From Oligoflexia bacterium (GTDB lineage Bacteria; Bdellovibrionota; Bdellovibrionia; Bdellovibrionales; UBA1609), in assembly GCA_026914095.1 (NCBI GenBank), contig JAPPIY010000049.1, positions 1-12,601 on the forward strand: a stretch of 12,601 nucleotides of DNA. Reading direction: 5' to 3'. Positions 1 through 7,680 of this stretch are shown one piece after another (positions within the stretch are counted from its first letter, which is position 1; each line of letters starts with the position of its first letter). Position numbers and translations under genes: made by a program. The notes beneath the pieces were generated by a model that saw nothing but the letters and a program-made list of their open reading frames with translations, was not told where the DNA came from and searched no databases.

Positions 1-25
1 ACACAACTTTTTTACATTGTCAAAG

Positions 26-90
26 ATTACCCTCCTAAAATTATAAATTCACAAACAATTCCAATAGGTTAAGACTTTTTTAGCGCCGAC
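26..90. repeat. Degenerate intergenic repeat, copy 1 (past purS 3' end)
   Basis: This stretch aligns with 1384-1450 at about 80% identity by eye, with a few small gaps. Shared blocks include ATTACC, TTATAAAT, CCAATAG and CTTTTTT. It begins 5 nt past the purS stop codon and may continue leftwards out of the window. No open frame crosses it and no clear terminator hairpin is visible. The other copy also lies just past the 3' end of a purine gene. I infer an old dispersed repeat; a function in 3'-end formation cannot be excluded. Confidence 0.5.
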
Positions 91-94
91 TGTG

Positions 95-337
95 TTAGTT
101 TATAATCTCCAGTTCAAAACTTTCTATCAGATCATTATGCAATATCTTTTGAGCTAAAAGCTTGGCTTGTTTTAAAGCTTGTTGAGAATCTTTAGTATCA
201 ATATTTAATTCAATGTATTTGCCATAATGGCAGTCTTTTACTGAAGAGTCTTCTTTTTGCAACAGTTTTAAAAGGGCCCGGCCTTTTGTGTCCAACACTT
301 CTTTTTTTAATAAAATTTTACATCCCACTTTAATCAT
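95..337 (-). CDS. purS: PurS, small subunit of phosphoribosylformylglycinamidine synthase
   Basis: This 80-residue protein matches the PurS family in size and pattern. The N-terminus is a beta strand of the form MIKVGCKILLKKEVLDTKGRA, with the usual 'D.KG..' segment near residues 16-20. A central YIELNID strand and a C-terminal LIESFELEII strand follow. PurS joins PurQ and the small form of PurL in the ATP-dependent amidation of FGAR to FGAM, the fourth step of de novo purine synthesis in the cytoplasm. A good ribosome binding site (AAGGAG, 344-349 on the minus strand) lies 6 nt before the ATG. It sits 36 nt downstream of purC and is probably cotranscribed. purQ and purL would be expected further left, outside the window, although at least 94 nt of non-coding DNA follow first. 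Confidence 0.92.
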   Translation of the reverse strand: MIKVGCKILLKKEVLDTKGRALLKLLQKEDSSVKDCHYGKYIELNIDTKDSQQALKQAKLLAQKILHNDLIESFELEIIN

Positions 338-373
338 AAATTTCTCCTTATTTCAGTCTATAATCTGTTAGGA

Positions 374-1126
374 TTAAGAATTGTTTTTTAAAAAATGACC
401 CCATTGTTGATAGAGTAAAGATTCAATTTTTTTATAAGACTCTTCCACCTTGCCCCAGTCTCTGCGAAAACGATCTTTATCTAATCTCTCTTCTGTTTGA
501 TTCTCCCAAATCCGACAGCTGTCTGGACTAATATCATCAGCCAATACAAGTTTATCCTTAAATAGGCCAAACTCCATTTTAAAATCTATCAATTTTAATC
601 CTGCTTTTTCAAAGAAGAACTGTAATTTTTTATTGATTAAAAAAGCTTGTTTTTTTATAGGCTCAAGCCAATTGAAATCTGGAATTAGTTTTAAGGATTC
701 AATTTGTCCTTCACTGACAAAAGGATCATCCAGCTCATCTTTTTTATAATAAAATTCTAAAAGTGTTTTTTTTATTTCTGTTCCCTCTTTAATGCCCAGT
801 CTGTTAGCTGTACTGCCAGCCAGCTGATTTCTTATAACCACTTCTAAGGGAATGATCTCCGTTTTTAAACAAAGCATTTCTTGAGAATTAATGTCTTGTA
901 TAAAATGAGTTGAAATATCTTCTTTTTTTAAATATTTGAAAATCAAGGAAGAGATGTTTTTACAAACCTCTCCTTTTTTTGGAAAAGAGCCTGTTTTACG
1001 GCCTTGATGGGCGGTTAAGTCATCTTTAAAAAGGAGAAGAACTTTATTTTCGTGTCCTAATACCTGAAAAACTTTTTTGCCTTTGCCCTCATAAAGCAAC
1101 CCTCCTCTTTTAAAATTTTCTGACAC
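374..1126 (-). CDS. purC: SAICAR synthetase (phosphoribosylaminoimidazole-succinocarboxamide synthase)
   Basis: This 250-residue protein has the normal length and motifs of bacterial PurC. It catalyses ATP-dependent ligation of CAIR and aspartate to give SAICAR in de novo purine synthesis. Visible landmarks are LLYEGKGKKVF near residues 10-20 (nucleotide-binding strand), FKDD near 33-36, and PLEVVIRNQLAGS near 92-104. Further on are YYKKDELDDPFVSE near 125-138 and the catalytic/substrate segment LADDISPDSCRIW near 195-207, followed by DKDRFRRDWG. The start is GTG at 1126, chosen because a strong GGAGG (1136-1140) lies 9 nt upstream and the protein then begins at the normal point relative to the family. 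A sigma70-like promoter lies about 120 nt upstream. The downstream neighbour is purS, forming a two-gene unit here. A TTT/AAA-rich codon choice matches the neighbours. Confidence 0.95.
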   Translation of the reverse strand: MSENFKRGGLLYEGKGKKVFQVLGHENKVLLLFKDDLTAHQGRKTGSFPKKGEVCKNISSLIFKYLKKEDISTHFIQDINSQEMLCLKTEIIPLEVVIRNQLAGSTANRLGIKEGTEIKKTLLEFYYKKDELDDPFVSEGQIESLKLIPDFNWLEPIKKQAFLINKKLQFFFEKAGLKLIDFKMEFGLFKDKLVLADDISPDSCRIWENQTEERLDKDRFRRDWGKVEESYKKIESLLYQQWGHFLKNNS

Positions 1127-1251
1127 TGTAATATTCCTCCGATTTGAGCTTCTCTGTAGCTCTTCGTTAAAACAAAAGGTTTAAAAGTTTAGCTTTATAT
1201 TTTAAAAGCCAGCCTGCGCTCAAAACTGAACTTGTTTTTAAATCCTCTTTT

Positions 1252-1280
1252 CTAGTAAAGCAGGAATGTGTTTTTGTCAA
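1252..1280 (-). promoter_or_regulatory. Probable sigma70 promoter for purC-purS
   Basis: On the minus strand a perfect -35 box TTGACA (1275-1280) is followed by a 17-nt spacer and a weak -10 TACTAG (1252-1257). This would start the transcript near 1244 and give a leader of about 118 nt before purC. The perfect -35 and correct spacing support it; the -10 matches the consensus at only 3 of 6 positions. I see no clear purine riboswitch fold or PurR box, but could not fold the leader computationally. Confidence 0.55.
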
Positions 1281-1383
1281 GAAGTCTCCCAACTTTAAAA
1301 AGCCTAACATTCAAACTAAATCGTTAGCGCTGAAAAAGTTTATTTGCAAGCTTTTAAACCTCTTAAGTTGCTTTCTTGCAAAT

Positions 1384-1450
1384 ATTACCTCTTAAAATAT
1401 TATAAATCTACAGATAATACCAATAGCTTAGGCTTTTTTCAAAATCGGCT
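1384..1450. repeat. Degenerate intergenic repeat, copy 2 (past purB 3' end)
   Basis: This is the partner of 26-90, in the same orientation. It shares ATTACC, TCTTAAAA, TTATAAAT, ACCAATAG and CTTTTTTC blocks with small gaps. It lies 22 nt past the purB stop. A further fragment of the family, resembling TTTTTTCAGCGCCAAC, is seen at 2965-2980 just past the stop of the 351-aa gene. Confidence 0.5.
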
Positions 1451-1471
1451 AAATTGTATGGCTCTTAAAGC

Positions 1472-2761
1472 TCAAAATTTTTTTAATGTTTCTTCTAAAT
1501 GTTTTAGTAAGTCATTGCTTTGTCCTGAGAAGATGTTTTCTATTTCTTTAGAGGTTAAATGCTTTTTGATCTCTGTGTTTTTTTGAAGAGCGGATTTTAA
1601 GTCTTCGTTTTCTTTCAGATTTTGACTGATTTTTTGAACTAAGGGATAAGCTTTTTGCCGGGGCAGGGATTTGCGGACTAAAGCGTTTAAAACTTGAGAT
1701 GAAAAAACAAGCCCTTTAGAAGAATCTAAATTTTGTTTCATTTCTTTCTCATTCACTTGTAAAGTTTTTAAAAGATTTTCTAACCTTGTCAAAGCGTAGT
1801 GGGTTAAAATAAAAGAGTCAGGTAAAATGACACGTTCAACACTAGAGTGGGAGATATCCCTTTCATGCCATAAGCTGATATTCTCTAAAGCCGGCGAAAC
1901 ATAAGATCTTAAAAGCCGGGCGAGACCGGTTAAATTTTCCGCTGAGATGGGGTTTTTTTTATGAGGCATAGCGCTGGACCCGGTTTGTCCTTTATAAAAA
2001 GCTTCTGTGACTTCAGCTACTTCTGTTCGTTGCAAATGTCTTAGCTCAACAGCCAGCCTTTCTATAAAAGAGCCAATCAGAGATAAAGAAAACACCAAAC
2101 GGGCTATACGATCTCTTGGAACAATTTGTGTTGCGATTGTTTCAGGCTTGAGAGACAGTTTTTGGCAAACTTTTTTTTCTATTTGAGGAGGCAAGGAGGA
2201 GTAAGTTCCAACAGCCCCGCTGATTTTAGCGATTGAACATATAGAAACCGCTTGATTAAAACTGTGTTCGGCCCTTGAAAATTCTGCTAAATGCCCCAGT
2301 ATTTTAAAGCCAAAGGTCGTGGGTTCCGCCTGTATCCCATGAGTGCGTCCCGCGCATAAAGTTTTTTTGTGTTTCACAATTAATTGTTTTAAGGTTTTTT
2401 TTAGGGATTTAAAGCTCTTATCTAAAAGCTTTTTTGATTCTTTAATTTGAAGGCTTAAAGCCGTGTCTAAAACATCAGAAGAGGTTAAGCCATAGTGAAA
2501 ATAAGCGCCGTGTTTTCCTAAATGACTGGCTGTCTCACTTACAAAAGCAGTTACATCATGACGGCTTGCTTGCTCTCTTTTTAAGATATTGTTATAAGAA
2601 AAACGGGCTTTTGAATAAATAGTTTGAGCTGCTGGTTTAGGGATAATTCCTAAATCTCCTTGAGCCTTTGCTACCGCTTGTTCTACCTTTAACATAAAGT
2701 GAAAGCGGCTCTCAGGAGACCAGATTTGAGACATTTCTTTTAAACTGTAACGGTCAATCAT
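1472..2761 (-). CDS. purB: Adenylosuccinate lyase
   Basis: This member of the fumarase/aspartase superfamily catalyses two beta-eliminations: SAICAR to AICAR, and adenylosuccinate to AMP, in each case releasing fumarate. It acts as a cytoplasmic homotetramer. The sequence shows the N-terminal MIDRYSLKEMSQIWS signature, a TSSDVLDTA segment near residue 85, GRTHGIQAEPTTFG near 135-148, and the superfamily signature GSSAMPHKKNP near 260-270. SLWHERDISHSSVERV follows. I choose ATG at 2761 (429 residues), because family members begin at this M-I-[DE]-R-Y motif. An in-frame TTG four codons upstream (2773) with AGGA before it is an alternative (433 residues). Its product is upstream of, and used with, that of purC in the same pathway, but the two genes are 345 nt apart. 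A miniature repeat element begins 13 nt upstream of this start. Confidence 0.95.
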   Translation of the reverse strand: MIDRYSLKEMSQIWSPESRFHFMLKVEQAVAKAQGDLGIIPKPAAQTIYSKARFSYNNILKREQASRHDVTAFVSETASHLGKHGAYFHYGLTSSDVLDTALSLQIKESKKLLDKSFKSLKKTLKQLIVKHKKTLCAGRTHGIQAEPTTFGFKILGHLAEFSRAEHSFNQAVSICSIAKISGAVGTYSSLPPQIEKKVCQKLSLKPETIATQIVPRDRIARLVFSLSLIGSFIERLAVELRHLQRTEVAEVTEAFYKGQTGSSAMPHKKNPISAENLTGLARLLRSYVSPALENISLWHERDISHSSVERVILPDSFILTHYALTRLENLLKTLQVNEKEMKQNLDSSKGLVFSSQVLNALVRKSLPRQKAYPLVQKISQNLKENEDLKSALQKNTEIKKHLTSKEIENIFSGQSNDLLKHLEETLKKF

Positions 2762-2773
2762 ATTTTTATCCAA

Positions 2774-2890
2774 TTATATTGATCCTGTTTAAAGATTCCG
2801 GTTTCAGCTGGATTCCCGCTTTTGCGGGAGTTCAGTCTTCTAGGAGAAGACTGAACAAGGCAGTGGGAAATTCAAACAAGATCCGTATAA
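2774..2890. mobile_element. Miniature inverted-repeat element, copy 1
   Basis: The left end TTATATTGATCCTGTTT (from 2774) is the inverse of the right end AAACAAGATCCGTATAA (to 2890), with about 17 of 20 positions paired. The interior has TCAGCTGGATTCCCGC, a hairpin TCCCGC-TTTT-GCGGGA (2814-2829), then a perfect 12-bp stem at 2830-2841/2845-2856 with a 3-nt AGG loop. The copy at 7681-7799 has matching ends, the same TCAGCTG..ATTCCCGC core and nearly the same length (119 against 117 bp). It has no coding capacity. It lies directly against the purB start, so it probably forms part of the purB leader RNA. I infer a MITE- or REP-like element; no target-site duplication was resolved. Confidence 0.6.
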
Positions 2891-2902
2891 CTTATCTCAT
2901 AT

Positions 2903-2931
2903 ATCATTAGTCAATTTAACTTCTTAGTCAA
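2903..2931 (-). promoter_or_regulatory. Candidate purB promoter upstream of the miniature element
   Basis: On the minus strand TTGACT (2926-2931) is spaced by 17 nt from AATGAT (2903-2908). A second TTGACT (2909-2914) lies 19 nt before TATACG (2884-2889), which is the terminal part of the miniature element. Either would place the element inside the transcribed purB leader. The matches are good for -35 and modest for -10, so this is a weak call. Confidence 0.35.
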
Positions 2932-2989
2932 GCTGGATATGCTCTTCTGGTTCAGACGGGGATTTTTTCAGCGCCAACCATCTAACAAT

Positions 2990-4045
2990 TTAGACTAATT
3001 TTTTGAATAGCTCCCGCTCATTGCGGATCTCACTCGCTAAGTCTCCATGAAAGAAATCCTTGCAGTTTTCAACATAAGCGGCTTTTTTTGGAAAATTAAA
3101 ATGGAATCTCTCTTCTCCATAAACTGTAAAGCCTTTTGCAGTGGGCTTATTTGTAGGTTTTAAGTTACAATTTTTAAAAAAATCTTTTAAATGATTTTCA
3201 GCTTGTTTTATAAATTGCGCAGAATTTTCTTTTGGTTTTAGCTTCATCCAAACTTCTAACATTCCTTGGCGATGGAAAACACTCAGCAAGTTGTCATAGC
3301 ACCAAGGCAAATAAATGTTTTTTAAAAAAATGAAATGAGAGGGGATAATTTCTTTGTAATCGGCAAAATCCACTGTTAAATAATAAGCATGCCATTGCCA
3401 TTGCGCTTTATCAGTGGAGTTAAAATCGCTTGAGATTCTATCAGAGGAAGTCAAACAAATAAAATTTTTTGCTGTTAAAGTTTTATCTTTAAGTGAAAGA
3501 ACGGCTTGTTGCCCTTTGAAGAAGATATTTTTTTCTTGAGCGGTTAAAAAGGAAATATTAGGATGATTGTTTTTAAATTCTTCCATCTTTTTAGAAGAAG
3601 GCTCAAATAAGAAGCAGTCCGCCAGCAAATTGACACCTCTGTTTTTAAAAATAGAATTATTGCCTCTAAATACTTTTGCAGATAAATTTAGGGATAAGTA
3701 GGAGAGCCAGTTGTCTTTAAATGGAGGGTTAAGCTCTTTTTTGAAAGAGCAGGTGAAGTTTTGTATAGGGGCCTGTCTTTTTGCTATAGCTTTCATGTCT
3801 TGAAGAGGCCAAACCCCCTCCGGGCTTAATAGGCAGAAACCTCCATCTTGTTGGGATAGGAAACCCAGACTTTCTAAAAACTCTCTTTGATCTTTTTCAT
3901 TTGCATTTAAAAACAGCGCAAAAGGATTTTTTAAACGAAAGAGATTCTCTACATAGGCTGTCCTTTGGCCTATTACAGCCAATTGTTTAGCTAAATACAA
4001 GCCTCTGGGCCAATCAGCAAAGATAAGAGAATCAAACATAGACAT
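2990..4045 (-). CDS. Hypothetical protein with degenerate FAD/NAD(P)-oxidoreductase-like fold
   Basis: I do not recognise a named family for this 351-residue protein. The N-terminus (FDSLIFADWPRGLYLAKQLAVIGQRTAYVE, residues about 4-33) has the strand-helix-strand-acid rhythm of a dinucleotide-binding Rossmann unit. However, the GxGxxG loop is replaced by ADWPRG. A middle part (NISFLTAQEKNIFFKGQQAVLSLKDKTLTAKNFICLTSS, about 168-206) resembles the strand pattern before the second FAD-contact region of amine-oxidase-like flavoproteins. A hydrophobic, aromatic stretch follows (about 225-270, containing PWCYDNLLSVFHR). No signal peptide or membrane helix is evident. It starts 7 nt after the zinc-ribbon gene stop with no clear Shine-Dalgarno sequence, which suggests translational coupling and membership of the secA operon. 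A catalytic role is uncertain; it may be a non-enzymatic descendant of a flavoprotein. Confidence 0.6.
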   Translation of the reverse strand: MSMFDSLIFADWPRGLYLAKQLAVIGQRTAYVENLFRLKNPFALFLNANEKDQREFLESLGFLSQQDGGFCLLSPEGVWPLQDMKAIAKRQAPIQNFTCSFKKELNPPFKDNWLSYLSLNLSAKVFRGNNSIFKNRGVNLLADCFLFEPSSKKMEEFKNNHPNISFLTAQEKNIFFKGQQAVLSLKDKTLTAKNFICLTSSDRISSDFNSTDKAQWQWHAYYLTVDFADYKEIIPSHFIFLKNIYLPWCYDNLLSVFHRQGMLEVWMKLKPKENSAQFIKQAENHLKDFFKNCNLKPTNKPTAKGFTVYGEERFHFNFPKKAAYVENCKDFFHGDLASEIRNERELFKKLV

Positions 4046-4052
4046 TTTTTAA

Positions 4053-4994
4053 TCATTCATCAGCAATATGATGTTGTTCCCAGTGTATATTTAAAGGCAA
4101 GCCCATTAAGGAGCTTACAATAATATAAGCTTGAACAGGGGATATTCTTGGTATTTTGATTTGCCCTTTGTCTATAATGTCTTTTAAATTAAGAGATTCT
4201 TCTTCTTCAATAGGTAAGTTTAAATAACTGTCTTCTAAAATAGCTGACACCTCTTCTTTTAAGTTTTGGGAATTAATTTCACTTAAAGTTAAATCATAGA
4301 GGTAAATGCCTTTTGTGTCTTCTTCTTGACTTCTGGCAAATTCCGCCACATCAGAAAAATCTTCTTCCTCTTTTTGACCAGCTGGGGGGCTTATACTTTC
4401 ATCTTGAAAGTCTTTAGAAGCGAGTTCATTGGGATTTTCTTCAAATTTGTAAGAAGGCTCTTCTTCTTTTGGGTCTAAGTTGGACTGAGCTTGATGCTCT
4501 GGCTCTTCTTCTGATTTTTCTTTTAACTCCGGCACTTCTGTTTTTTCCTTAGGATAAAAATTTTCCTCTGTTTCTATATTTTCTTTTTCTAGTTCAACTT
4601 CTTTATTTTGTTTTTCAAGAATTGCTCTGTTCTCTTGTATTTCTTTACTAGGAGTTTCTGGATTAAAATCTTCTTGTGGAGTTTCTGATTCAATTTCTTC
4701 AGCGAAAAGAGTTTTTGTCTCAGATTTTTTAGAATCTTCTTTAGACAAATTTGTGGCTGTATTTTGTTCAGAATCTTCCTCGCTTTTTTGATCGATTTGT
4801 GATGTTTCAAAATTTATTAAGCTTTTTTCTGATGTTTCTTTCTCTAAATCAGTGGAGTCTATTTCTTCTGCATTGATCACAAGACATTGCCCTTTAGAGA
4901 ACAGCAAAGAAGACTGACAGTGAGAGCAGTCATAGTAAATGTCTTCTTTAGGGATTTCAAATTCAATTTTTCTTTTACAAACAGGACAATTCAT
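4053..4994 (-). CDS. Zinc-ribbon protein with long acidic linker
   Basis: This 313-residue protein has three parts. Residues 1-30 form a zinc ribbon of the MJ0042 type, with Cys pairs C3-x2-C6 and C23-x2-C26. Residues of roughly 43-225 are low-complexity, extremely rich in Glu, Lys, Ser and Pro, and probably disordered. Residues of about 226-313 form a compact alpha/beta domain, from GIYLYDLTLSEINSQ to SPVQAYIIVSSLMGLPLNIHWEQ. The first and last parts look conserved in type, whereas the linker looks fast-evolving. No signal peptide is present, so it is probably cytoplasmic. It starts 9 nt after the secA stop and 7 nt before the next gene, so all three are likely one operon. Function is unknown; I would expect a binding or regulatory protein rather than an enzyme. 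An alternative-frame open stretch at 4589-4810 is a by-product of the biased linker. Confidence 0.75.
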   Translation of the reverse strand: MNCPVCKRKIEFEIPKEDIYYDCSHCQSSLLFSKGQCLVINAEEIDSTDLEKETSEKSLINFETSQIDQKSEEDSEQNTATNLSKEDSKKSETKTLFAEEIESETPQEDFNPETPSKEIQENRAILEKQNKEVELEKENIETEENFYPKEKTEVPELKEKSEEEPEHQAQSNLDPKEEEPSYKFEENPNELASKDFQDESISPPAGQKEEEDFSDVAEFARSQEEDTKGIYLYDLTLSEINSQNLKEEVSAILEDSYLNLPIEEEESLNLKDIIDKGQIKIPRISPVQAYIIVSSLMGLPLNIHWEQHHIADE

Positions 4995-5003
4995 AGTAAT
5001 TTT

Positions 5004-7622
5004 TTAAATTTTTATTTTTCGTTTCCTAAAAGCTTGAGATTGCTGTCTTCTTTGTTTGCGGTTTAAAGCTCTTTCCGATGAGGAATGGTTTTGCCTTTGT
5101 GGAGAAGAGAAAGAAAGATTCTCAGCCGAACTGTCATTATAAATAAGCTGTTCTGTTTTTGTGTTTTCAAACTGATCCTTTTCAGAAATTTGAATTTTGA
5201 AGAATTTTTCTATCACTTCACCTGCCACAGTTAAATTGAGGGATTCAAAAAGATAAAAAGTTTCTTTTTTATATTCTACTAGAGGATCTTTTTGCGCAAA
5301 AGCCCTTAGATTAATTCCCTCTCTAAGATGATCCACATTTTCTAAATGCTCTCTCCAGCGGGCATCTATAGTTTGTAAAAATAAAAATTGGATCAGAGGC
5401 TCAAAGTGCTCTTTGAGTTCTTGCTTTTTCTCTTCAAACCTTTTTAAAACGGCTTTTTGAACGGTCAAGTTGATATGCTCTAAAGTCAGTTCTTCTAGGG
5501 CTGGCAGAGTGACCTCAAGATCAAACATTCTTCTCAGAAAGTTTTGCAGGCCGGATAGATTCCATTGTTCCTTTTTCATGTCTTCATTGGCGATTTGGTC
5601 TAATCTATCAGAAATCAGCTCCTCCATCTGGTTCAAAAACATCCGCTCTAGGTTTTTTCCCAGCATGATATCCTTTCTTTTTTTATAAATAGCTGTTCTT
5701 TGCTGATTCATCACATTGTCATAATCTAAAAGATGTTTTCTAATTTCAAAATTATGCCCCTCTACCTTTTTTTGCGCATTGGCAATAGCCTTTGTCAGCA
5801 GGCGGTCTGTAATAGGAGCTTCCTCATCCATTCTCAGTGTAGTCATAACTTTTTGCATTCTTTCTCCGCCAAACACTCTCATTAAATCATCTTCCAGGGA
5901 CAGGTAAAACTTAGAGGCTCCTGGATCTCCCTGCCTTCCAGAACGGCCTCTCAATTGATTGTCAATCCTTCTGGCCTCGTGTCTTTCTGTTCCAATAATA
6001 AATAGCCCTCCTGCTTGAACCACTTCTTCTCTTTCTTTTTTACAAAGCTCCTGGACTTGATGGAATCTCTTTTGATAATCTGGATCGGACTCTTCTTTTC
6101 TTTTAGGCCCGCATAAAAAATCAGGATTTCCGCCAAGGATAATGTCTGTTCCCCTTCCCGCCATGTTAGTTGCAATAGTGATAGCGGATTTTCGCCCGGC
6201 TTGAGCTACAATTTCAGCTTCTTTTTCATGGTATTTGGCATTTAAAACTTTGTGTGGTATATTTTGATCAGCTAAAATTTGGGACAATCGCTCTGATTTT
6301 TCAATACTTACAGTTCCAACAAGAATAGGTTGATTTTTTTGATGTAATTTTTTTATCATTTCTCCAATATGTTTGTATTTCACAGCTGATGTTTTATAGA
6401 TCATATCCTCATGATCGGTCCGGCGAATAGGTTTATTAGTGGGTATCACTTGGACTCTTAGTTTATAGATTTTTTTAAATTCTTCGGCTTCTGTTTCCGC
6501 TGTTCCTGTCATGCCGGCCAATTTGTTATACATACGAAAATAATTTTGAAAGGTGATAGAGGAAAGGGTTTGATTTTCTGTTTTTACCTTCACACCCTCT
6601 TTCACTTCAATGGCTTGATGCAAACCATCGCTCCATCTCCGGCCGGGCATCAAGCGCCCTGTGAACTCATCAACAATAACTACCTCATCCTTCTGCACCA
6701 TGTAGTCCACATCTTTTTTATAAAGGTAATGAGCTTTTAAAGATTGATAAATATTATGCAGATATTCAATATGAGCCATGTCATAGAGGTTATTGATGCC
6801 TAAAAGCTGCTCTACTTTAGTATTTCCCTCTTCTGTGATAGAGACGGTTTTGGATTTTTCCTCCATAGTAAAATGTTTGTCTTTTTGTAAATGAGGAATC
6901 ACTTTTTTAACCGCATAATATTTATCTATAGACAGATCCTTGGCGCCGGAAATAATTAAAGGTGTTCTTGCTTCATCTATTAATATAGAGTCACATTCAT
7001 CCACAATAGCATAGTTGAGTTCTCTTTGAACGCAAGAGGAAAGGGAATATTTCATATTGTCTCTCAAATAATCAAAGGCAAATTCATTGTTGGTTCCATA
7101 AGTGACATCAGACGAATAGGCTTGTTTTCTCTCTTCATCGTCTAGATCAGGAACAATGACTCCTGTTGTTAAACCTAAAAAGTGATACAATTGCCCCATC
7201 CATTCTCTGTCTCTTTTGGCCAGGTAATCATTCACAGTCACTACATGGACTCCTTTGCCGGACAAAGCATTGAGATAAACAGGCAAAGTGGCGACCAAAG
7301 TCTTCCCCTCTCCTGTTTTCATTTCAGCGATTTCCCCTCGGTGTAAAACCAGACCGCCGATAATCTGCACATCATAATGAGTCATTCCTAGAACTCTTTT
7401 AGAGGCTTCTATGCAGACAGCAAAAGCTGAAGGCAATATATCATCTAAACTTTGGCCTTTTCCGATTTGATCTTTAAAATAAGCTGTTTTTGCTTTTAAG
7501 TCGTCATTGCTGAGAGAAGACAGGTTTCTCCCAGAGCTTTTAACATGATTTGCAAGAGGTTGAATTTTCTTTAAATCTCTCTCATATTTTGTTCCAAAAA
7601 CTTTTGCTAATAGGTCAAACAT
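5004..7622 (-). CDS. secA: Protein translocase ATPase SecA
   Basis: SecA is the ATPase motor that drives preproteins through SecYEG at the inner membrane. The 872 residues show Walker A MKTGEGKT (about 101-108), Walker B/DEAD-like VDECDSILIDEART (about 207-220), and the preprotein-binding region between about 225 and 365. The second motor domain has TNMAGRGTDIILGG and RHEARRIDNQLRGRSGRQGDPGASKFYLSLEDDLMRVFG. The scaffold segment has LLDYDNVMNQQRTAIYKKRKDI, and the wing/scaffold end has DARWREHLENVDHLREGINLRAFAQKDPLVEYK. The tail ends in a basic stretch (LNRKQRRQQSQAFRKRKIKI). It has no CxCxSGx8CH zinc motif, which in many bacteria contacts SecB and lipids. The ATG at 7622 gives the standard MFDLLAKVFG start, although no Shine-Dalgarno sequence is obvious. 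It is the first gene of a probable three-gene operon. Confidence 0.98.
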   Translation of the reverse strand: MFDLLAKVFGTKYERDLKKIQPLANHVKSSGRNLSSLSNDDLKAKTAYFKDQIGKGQSLDDILPSAFAVCIEASKRVLGMTHYDVQIIGGLVLHRGEIAEMKTGEGKTLVATLPVYLNALSGKGVHVVTVNDYLAKRDREWMGQLYHFLGLTTGVIVPDLDDEERKQAYSSDVTYGTNNEFAFDYLRDNMKYSLSSCVQRELNYAIVDECDSILIDEARTPLIISGAKDLSIDKYYAVKKVIPHLQKDKHFTMEEKSKTVSITEEGNTKVEQLLGINNLYDMAHIEYLHNIYQSLKAHYLYKKDVDYMVQKDEVVIVDEFTGRLMPGRRWSDGLHQAIEVKEGVKVKTENQTLSSITFQNYFRMYNKLAGMTGTAETEAEEFKKIYKLRVQVIPTNKPIRRTDHEDMIYKTSAVKYKHIGEMIKKLHQKNQPILVGTVSIEKSERLSQILADQNIPHKVLNAKYHEKEAEIVAQAGRKSAITIATNMAGRGTDIILGGNPDFLCGPKRKEESDPDYQKRFHQVQELCKKEREEVVQAGGLFIIGTERHEARRIDNQLRGRSGRQGDPGASKFYLSLEDDLMRVFGGERMQKVMTTLRMDEEAPITDRLLTKAIANAQKKVEGHNFEIRKHLLDYDNVMNQQRTAIYKKRKDIMLGKNLERMFLNQMEELISDRLDQIANEDMKKEQWNLSGLQNFLRRMFDLEVTLPALEELTLEHINLTVQKAVLKRFEEKKQELKEHFEPLIQFLFLQTIDARWREHLENVDHLREGINLRAFAQKDPLVEYKKETFYLFESLNLTVAGEVIEKFFKIQISEKDQFENTKTEQLIYNDSSAENLSFSSPQRQNHSSSERALNRKQRRQQSQAFRKRKIKI

Positions 7623-7680
7623 ACATGCAGGTTATGGCTTTTATCTTTAAAAGTCTATATTTTCTTAAGAATTTTAAAAC

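Larger units (their letters stand above)
1127..1471. other. purB-purC intergenic region
   Basis: This 345-nt interval has no credible gene. Next to purC it carries the GGAGG ribosome binding site and a roughly 118-nt leader. That leader contains a small hairpin (GAGCT/AGCTC arms, 1146-1162, 7-nt loop), followed by the promoter at 1252-1280. Next to purB it carries copy 2 of the degenerate repeat (1384-1450). An inverted short motif, TTAGCGCTGAAAAA (1324-1337), is also found at the ends of neighbouring genes. A plus-strand open frame from 1344 to 1586 overlaps the purB 3' end and has no coding character. Confidence 0.7.

Noticed and set aside
1146..1162. Purine riboswitch or attenuator in the purC leader
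   Set aside because: Only a 5-bp hairpin is visible; I could not recognise the conserved three-way junction loops of a purine riboswitch.
1344..1586. Plus-strand open frame of 80 codons
   Set aside because: It spans repeat DNA and the antisense of the purB 3' end, has no ribosome binding site, and shows no family resemblance.
2830..2856. Rho-independent terminator at the 12-bp stem
   Set aside because: Neither strand has a T run after the stem, and it lies at a gene start rather than a gene end.
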